From positions 1 through 64,000 of the forward strand of contig NZ_JAJAUZ010000015.1 in NCBI RefSeq assembly GCF_020532645.1: a stretch of 64,000 bases of DNA, in the 5' to 3' direction. The translations under genes and the position numbers were made by a program. The stretch is from Streptomyces bambusae. Lineage in GTDB: Bacteria; Actinomycetota; Actinomycetes; Streptomycetales; Streptomycetaceae. The notes under the pieces are model-generated. The model saw only the letters and a program-made list of their open reading frames with translations. It was not told the origin of the DNA and made no database searches. Below, in pieces: positions 61,035 through 64,000 of the stretch. How positions within the stretch are numbered: the stretch's first letter is position 1; each line of letters opens with the position of its first letter.

Positions 61035-61412
61035 ATGCTGGCGGCGAGCAGGGCCTTCAGCGGCTTCTCGGTCGACGACCTGGAAGCGGCGAAGACGTTC
61101 TACGGCGACACCCTCGGCCTGTCGGTGTCCGACGACCGGGGCATGCTGTTCCTCCGGCTGGAGGGAGGCGGCACGGTCCTGATGTACCCCAAGGACAACC
61201 ACGAGCCGGCCACGTTCACCGTGCTGAACTTCCCGGTGGCCGACATAGACGAAGCCGTGGACGCCCTGGTGGCCCAGGGGGTGGCCATCGAGCGTTACGA
61301 GGGCTTCGAGCACGATGCGAAGGGCGTCGTCCGCGGCGGCGGTCCGGAGCCCGCCATCGCGTGGTTCAAGGACCCGGCGGGCAACGTCCTCTCGGTCATC
61401 CAGGAGGCGTGA
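61035..61412 (+). CDS. VOC-family (glyoxalase/bleomycin-resistance fold) protein
   Basis: A 125-residue protein with the paired beta-alpha-beta-beta-beta fold: [45 protein letters not shown] and [26 protein letters not shown], ending [18 protein letters not shown] (metal-binding Glu near the end). Family members include glyoxalase I, dioxygenases and antibiotic-binding proteins; which one is not clear. The ATG follows GAGAAGGAGG. A short perfect hairpin (60947-60956 with 60963-60972) lies upstream. Confidence 0.88.
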   Translation: MLAASRAFSGFSVDDLEAAKTFYGDTLGLSVSDDRGMLFLRLEGGGTVLMYPKDNHEPATFTVLNFPVADIDEAVDALVAQGVAIERYEGFEHDAKGVVRGGGPEPAIAWFKDPAGNVLSVIQEA

Positions 61413-61496
61413 CCGGCGGATCCGGCCGATCCGGCGGGGACCACGGACCCACGGCGGCGCCCCGTACAGCGCCGCGGGCCCCGTGGCCTCAGCGGA

Positions 61497-61856
61497 TCAG
61501 GAAGTCCGCTTGATGGTCCAGGTGTTGGGGTTGAAGTTCGGGACCGAGAAGTAGCGGCAGCCGTCCGAGTAGTACGAGCTGACGATCGTCCAGCCCGCCG
61601 GCGGGTACGTGGAGCCGCAGGCGTTCAGCTGGGTGCCGACCGGCAGTCCGGTGAGGTTCTTCATCTGCTTGGCGTTGGGGGAGAGGGTCGGGCCGCAGAG
61701 GCCGGTGCTCCACCAGTTGACGTCGACCCAGCCGGCCGGCGTGTAGACGTTGGCGCAGACGTTCTGGGTCTCGCCGGCCGCGGACGCGGGGGCGGAGCCG
61801 AGCGCGAGGGCGGTGACGGCCGCCGCCGCGACGGCGGCGATACGGGTGCGGATCAC
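61497..61856 (-). CDS. Small secreted protein of unknown function
   Basis: A 119-residue protein. A GTG start with AAAGGGA leads to a signal peptide (IRTRIAAVAAAAVTALALGSAPASAAG). The mature part has four cysteines and many aromatic residues, with two similar halves (NVCANVYTPAGWVDVNWWSTGLCGP and NACGSTYPPAGWTIVSSYYSDGCRY), as if built from a duplicated Y(T/P)PAGW unit. It resembles small abundant secreted Streptomyces proteins. No function can be given. Confidence 0.75.
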   Translation of the reverse strand: MIRTRIAAVAAAAVTALALGSAPASAAGETQNVCANVYTPAGWVDVNWWSTGLCGPTLSPNAKQMKNLTGLPVGTQLNACGSTYPPAGWTIVSSYYSDGCRYFSVPNFNPNTWTIKRTS

Positions 61857-62243
61857 GTGAATTCCCTTTCGGACAGGCCGGTGTACCCGCCGGACCGGCG
61901 GGGCGTACCGGGTGATGGGTCATTACTATCCGCCGATGATCGCTGCGGACAGTCAGGTTTTGGGCAGAGCGCGGCGGCGATTTGTGGCCGCACCGTGAAG
62001 GTTTCGCGACGACTTCGGCAAGTCTGCTGACCTGTCAATCTGCTTGTGTGAAAGGCGGGTTGAAGCTCGCCCGGTTGGTCGATCCGGTAAGCGGTTCATC
62101 CGGCAGCCGAGTGATCGTCAACGCGTCGGGAGCGCCGCCGGCCGGCAGCCGGGCCTTAACTGGAGCCGACCCCTTCCGGCCGGCCGCCGAGCCGCACGGT
62201 CCAGGCGGCCGGCCCCGTCGTCTTCCCCTGTGGAGGAACCCAC
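61857..62243. other. Intergenic region upstream of the collagen-like gene
   Basis: A 387-bp divergent region between the small secreted protein and the collagen-like gene, less GC-rich than the coding DNA. I see no gene, tRNA or strong palindrome. It presumably holds both promoters. Confidence 0.4.
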
Positions 62244-63776
62244 TTGTCTGCATCCCGCTGCACGTCCGCTGCCCTCGTGGTCGCTGCGGTCACCGCGGCC
62301 TGCCTGGTCCCGACGGCGCCGGCCCTGGCCGACTCCTCCGGCATCCGGTTCTCGCAGCCGTACGTCCCCTCGATCGCTCCCGGGAAGACCGGCCGTGTCG
62401 TCATCGTGGCCGACAACGGGGCCGAACCGGCCTTCAGCCGTACGTTCCGGATCACCGCGCCCGACCAGACGACCTTCCCGGAGGCGCGGTTCTACTGGAA
62501 CGGCGACCGCGCCGGGGTCCCGTGCGTACGGTCCTCCGACGCACGGCAGTTGACCTGCGAAGCCGGTACCCGTGCCGGCTTCGCCTTCCCGGCCGAGAAC
62601 CGGGTCCGGCTGGGCGTGGCCGTCACAGTCGCGAAGAGCGCCGCCGAGGGCACCACGCTCGACGGTGGCGAGTGGGCCACGGGTGCGGACCACCCGGCCC
62701 TGTTCGCCGTGGCCACGCCGGTGACCGGGCCCAAGGGCGACGACGGCGAGCCGGGCAAGCCCGGGAAGCCCGGCAAGGAGGGCAAGCCGGGGAAGGAAGG
62801 CAAGGAGGGCAAGCCCGGCCACCACGGCAAGCCCGGCCGCCCCGGCCCGAAGGGCGACAAGGGCGACCAGGGCGAGAAGGGCGACCAAGGCGAGCGCGGC
62901 CCGAAGGGCGACCGCGGCGATACCGGTCCCCAGGGACCCAAGGGCGACACGGGCCCGTCCGGTGGCCCGAAGGGCGACAAGGGCGACAAGGGCGACCGCG
63001 GTGAGAAGGGCGACCGCGGTGACCAGGGCAAGCAGGGACGCAAGGGCGACCAGGGCGACACGGGCCTGCGGGGTCCCCAGGGCGAGCGCGGCCCGAAGGG
63101 CGACACGGGCCCGGCCGGCGGCCCGAAGGGTGACAAGGGCGACAAGGGCGACCGCGGCGAGAAGGGCGACCGCGGGGAGAAGGGCGACCGCGGCGACAAG
63201 GGGCACATGGGCCCGAAGGGCGACAAGGGCTCGCAGGGCGAGAAGGGCGACCGCGGCTCCAAGGGCGAGAAGGGCGACCGGGGTCCGAAGGGCGACAAGG
63301 GCCACAAGGGCGACCGGGGCGAGAAGGGTGACAAGGGCCACCGTGGCCCCCAGGGCCCGAAGGGTCACACCGGCCCCCAGGGTCCCAAGGGGCCCAAGGG
63401 CCACACCGGTCCCCAGGGCCCGAAGGGCGCCCGCGGCGACACCGGTCCGCAGGGTCCCAAGGGCCCGCAGGGCAAGCCCGGCGACTGCAAGTGCGGCAAG
63501 GACCACAAGCCCGGCAAGCCGGCCAAGCCGGGCAAGCCCGGAAAGGACAAGCTCCAGGCCCGCATCGTCGCCAAGGGCCACGGCCTCGGCATCCGCCGGG
63601 TCCCCGGCGGTGACAAGCTCAACGGCACGCTCAAGACCGGCGCCGTCGTCGGCGTGATCTGCAAGGTCAACGGCGAAGACGTCAAGGGCAACCCGATCTG
63701 GTACAAGCTCGCCGACGGCAGCGGCTGGATCCCCGCCCGCTACGCCGAGAACCTGAACCACATCCCCGCCTGCTGA
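62244..63776 (+). CDS. Secreted collagen-like (GXY-repeat) protein with C-terminal SH3-like domain
   Basis: A 510-residue exported protein. TTG start after GGAGGAAC; signal peptide ends near PALADSS. Residues 30-160 are a beta-rich domain ([26 protein letters not shown]...). Residues 162-415 are about 84 Gly-X-Y triplets, mostly GDK, GDR, GEK and GPK, with two GGPK interruptions 52 residues apart in a duplicated segment. The end (about 440-510) is SH3-like ([32 protein letters not shown]...[19 protein letters not shown]) with CKC and a final Cys. Bacterial collagens form triple helices through charged triplets. Confidence 0.92.
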   Translation: MSASRCTSAALVVAAVTAACLVPTAPALADSSGIRFSQPYVPSIAPGKTGRVVIVADNGAEPAFSRTFRITAPDQTTFPEARFYWNGDRAGVPCVRSSDARQLTCEAGTRAGFAFPAENRVRLGVAVTVAKSAAEGTTLDGGEWATGADHPALFAVATPVTGPKGDDGEPGKPGKPGKEGKPGKEGKEGKPGHHGKPGRPGPKGDKGDQGEKGDQGERGPKGDRGDTGPQGPKGDTGPSGGPKGDKGDKGDRGEKGDRGDQGKQGRKGDQGDTGLRGPQGERGPKGDTGPAGGPKGDKGDKGDRGEKGDRGEKGDRGDKGHMGPKGDKGSQGEKGDRGSKGEKGDRGPKGDKGHKGDRGEKGDKGHRGPQGPKGHTGPQGPKGPKGHTGPQGPKGARGDTGPQGPKGPQGKPGDCKCGKDHKPGKPAKPGKPGKDKLQARIVAKGHGLGIRRVPGGDKLNGTLKTGAVVGVICKVNGEDVKGNPIWYKLADGSGWIPARYAENLNHIPAC

Positions 63777-63835
63777 CCCGGGCACACCAGCCGGGTGCAC
63801 GGCCGGGCGCACTCCCCGCCCGGCCGTCCACCCCC

Positions 63836-64000
63836 GACAGCCGACCGCCGCCCCGGGGCGATTCCGGCCCGGCAGCCGACCATCGTCCTGGGGCGATTCC
63901 GGCCCGGCAGCCGACCGCCGTCCCGAGACGAATCCCAGCCCAGCGGCCGACCGCCACCCCGGGGCGAATTCCAGCCCGATGGCCGGCCCACCGCCCGGGG
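63836..64000. repeat. 35-36-bp tandem repeat, at least 4.4 copies, running out of the window
   Basis: Units at 63836-63870, 63871-63905, 63906-63941 and 63942-63977, then a partial copy to 64000. Each reads approximately GGCAGCCGACCGCC-TCCCGGGGCG-ATTCC-GGCCC with point changes. It follows the collagen-like gene directly. The antisense strand of the repeat stays open but shows no sign of being a gene. Confidence 0.75.

Noticed and set aside
62727..63482. Regular DNA repeat as a possible CRISPR array
   Set aside because: The periodicity comes from Gly-X-Y codons of a collagen-like protein, without constant repeats and variable spacers.
63740..63991. Minus-strand open frame with repeated Gly/Arg-rich peptides over the tandem repeat
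   Set aside because: It follows from the repeat; unit length changes between 35 and 36 bp break the peptide period, and no start signal is present.
63836..64000. 35-36-bp tandem repeat as CRISPR
   Set aside because: Units are directly adjacent without unique spacers.

Overview
The window is very GC-rich, almost fully coding DNA of the kind found in Streptomyces. Third codon positions are nearly always G or C, GTG and TTG starts are common, and purine-rich ribosome binding sites precede most starts. The gene content agrees: a melC1-melC2 tyrosinase pair, a subtilisin inhibitor (SSI) family protein, a GH19 chitinase with DasR-like promoter boxes, many secreted hydrolases, and many small regulator/target pairs. 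I see no rRNA or tRNA gene, CRISPR array, prophage, insertion sequence or antibiotic gene cluster.

Layout. 1-2.7 kb: a leftward cassette of an XRE regulator, an ImmA/IrrE-like zinc protein and a MAB_1171c/DUF6545 membrane protein, with two matching palindromes in front. 2.9-7.0 kb: threonine/serine dehydratase, a secreted cell-surface protein, a secreted serine protease with VCBS-like repeats, and a DinB protein. 7.0-11 kb: a dctA-type dicarboxylate transporter divergent from a CitA/CitB-type two-component system. 11-16.7 kb: melC2-melC1, glutamate decarboxylase, phospholipase D and a GNAT protein. 16.7-19 kb: a possible toxin-antitoxin pair, a small unknown gene and an aldo/keto reductase. 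19-24.6 kb: chitinase, SSI, amidase, a cyclic-nucleotide-binding protein, AlkB divergent from an XRE-cupin regulator, and a small membrane protein. 24.6-26.7 kb: MarR divergent from an extradiol dioxygenase and DoxX. 26.9-33 kb: GH31 enzyme, subtilase and M64 peptidase. 33-38.3 kb: XRE-TPR regulator, DUF1304-TetR, a secreted lipase/hydrolase and asparaginase. 38.4-43.2 kb: MFS transporter divergent from MarR, a TetR remnant and a metzincin-like protease. 43.4-50.8 kb: a surface protein, a frameshifted S33 peptidase, a YczE membrane protein, a Ser/Thr kinase, a beta-lactamase-like hydrolase, an SGNH hydrolase and PadR. 50.9-57 kb: SnoaL-like protein, RNase HI, LacI regulator, GH16 glucanase and GH5 cellulase. 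57-64 kb: TetR-AidB, EF-hand protein, SDR, VOC protein, a small secreted protein and a collagen-like protein, ending in a tandem repeat that leaves the window.

Two themes recur. One is an extracellular degradation repertoire (chitin, beta-glucan, cellulose, alpha-glucans, proteins, phospholipids) with its own inhibitor and sugar-type operators. The other is a series of divergent regulator/target pairs, nearly all with readable palindromic operators: XRE-ImmA, XRE-cupin/AlkB, MarR/dioxygenase, XRE-TPR/M64 peptidase, PadR/SnoaL and TetR/AidB. The least explained are the XRE-ImmA-DUF6545 cassette, the XRE-TPR/M64 pair and the XRE-cupin/AlkB/small membrane protein locus. Protein functions are assigned from motifs read by eye; no database search was run.
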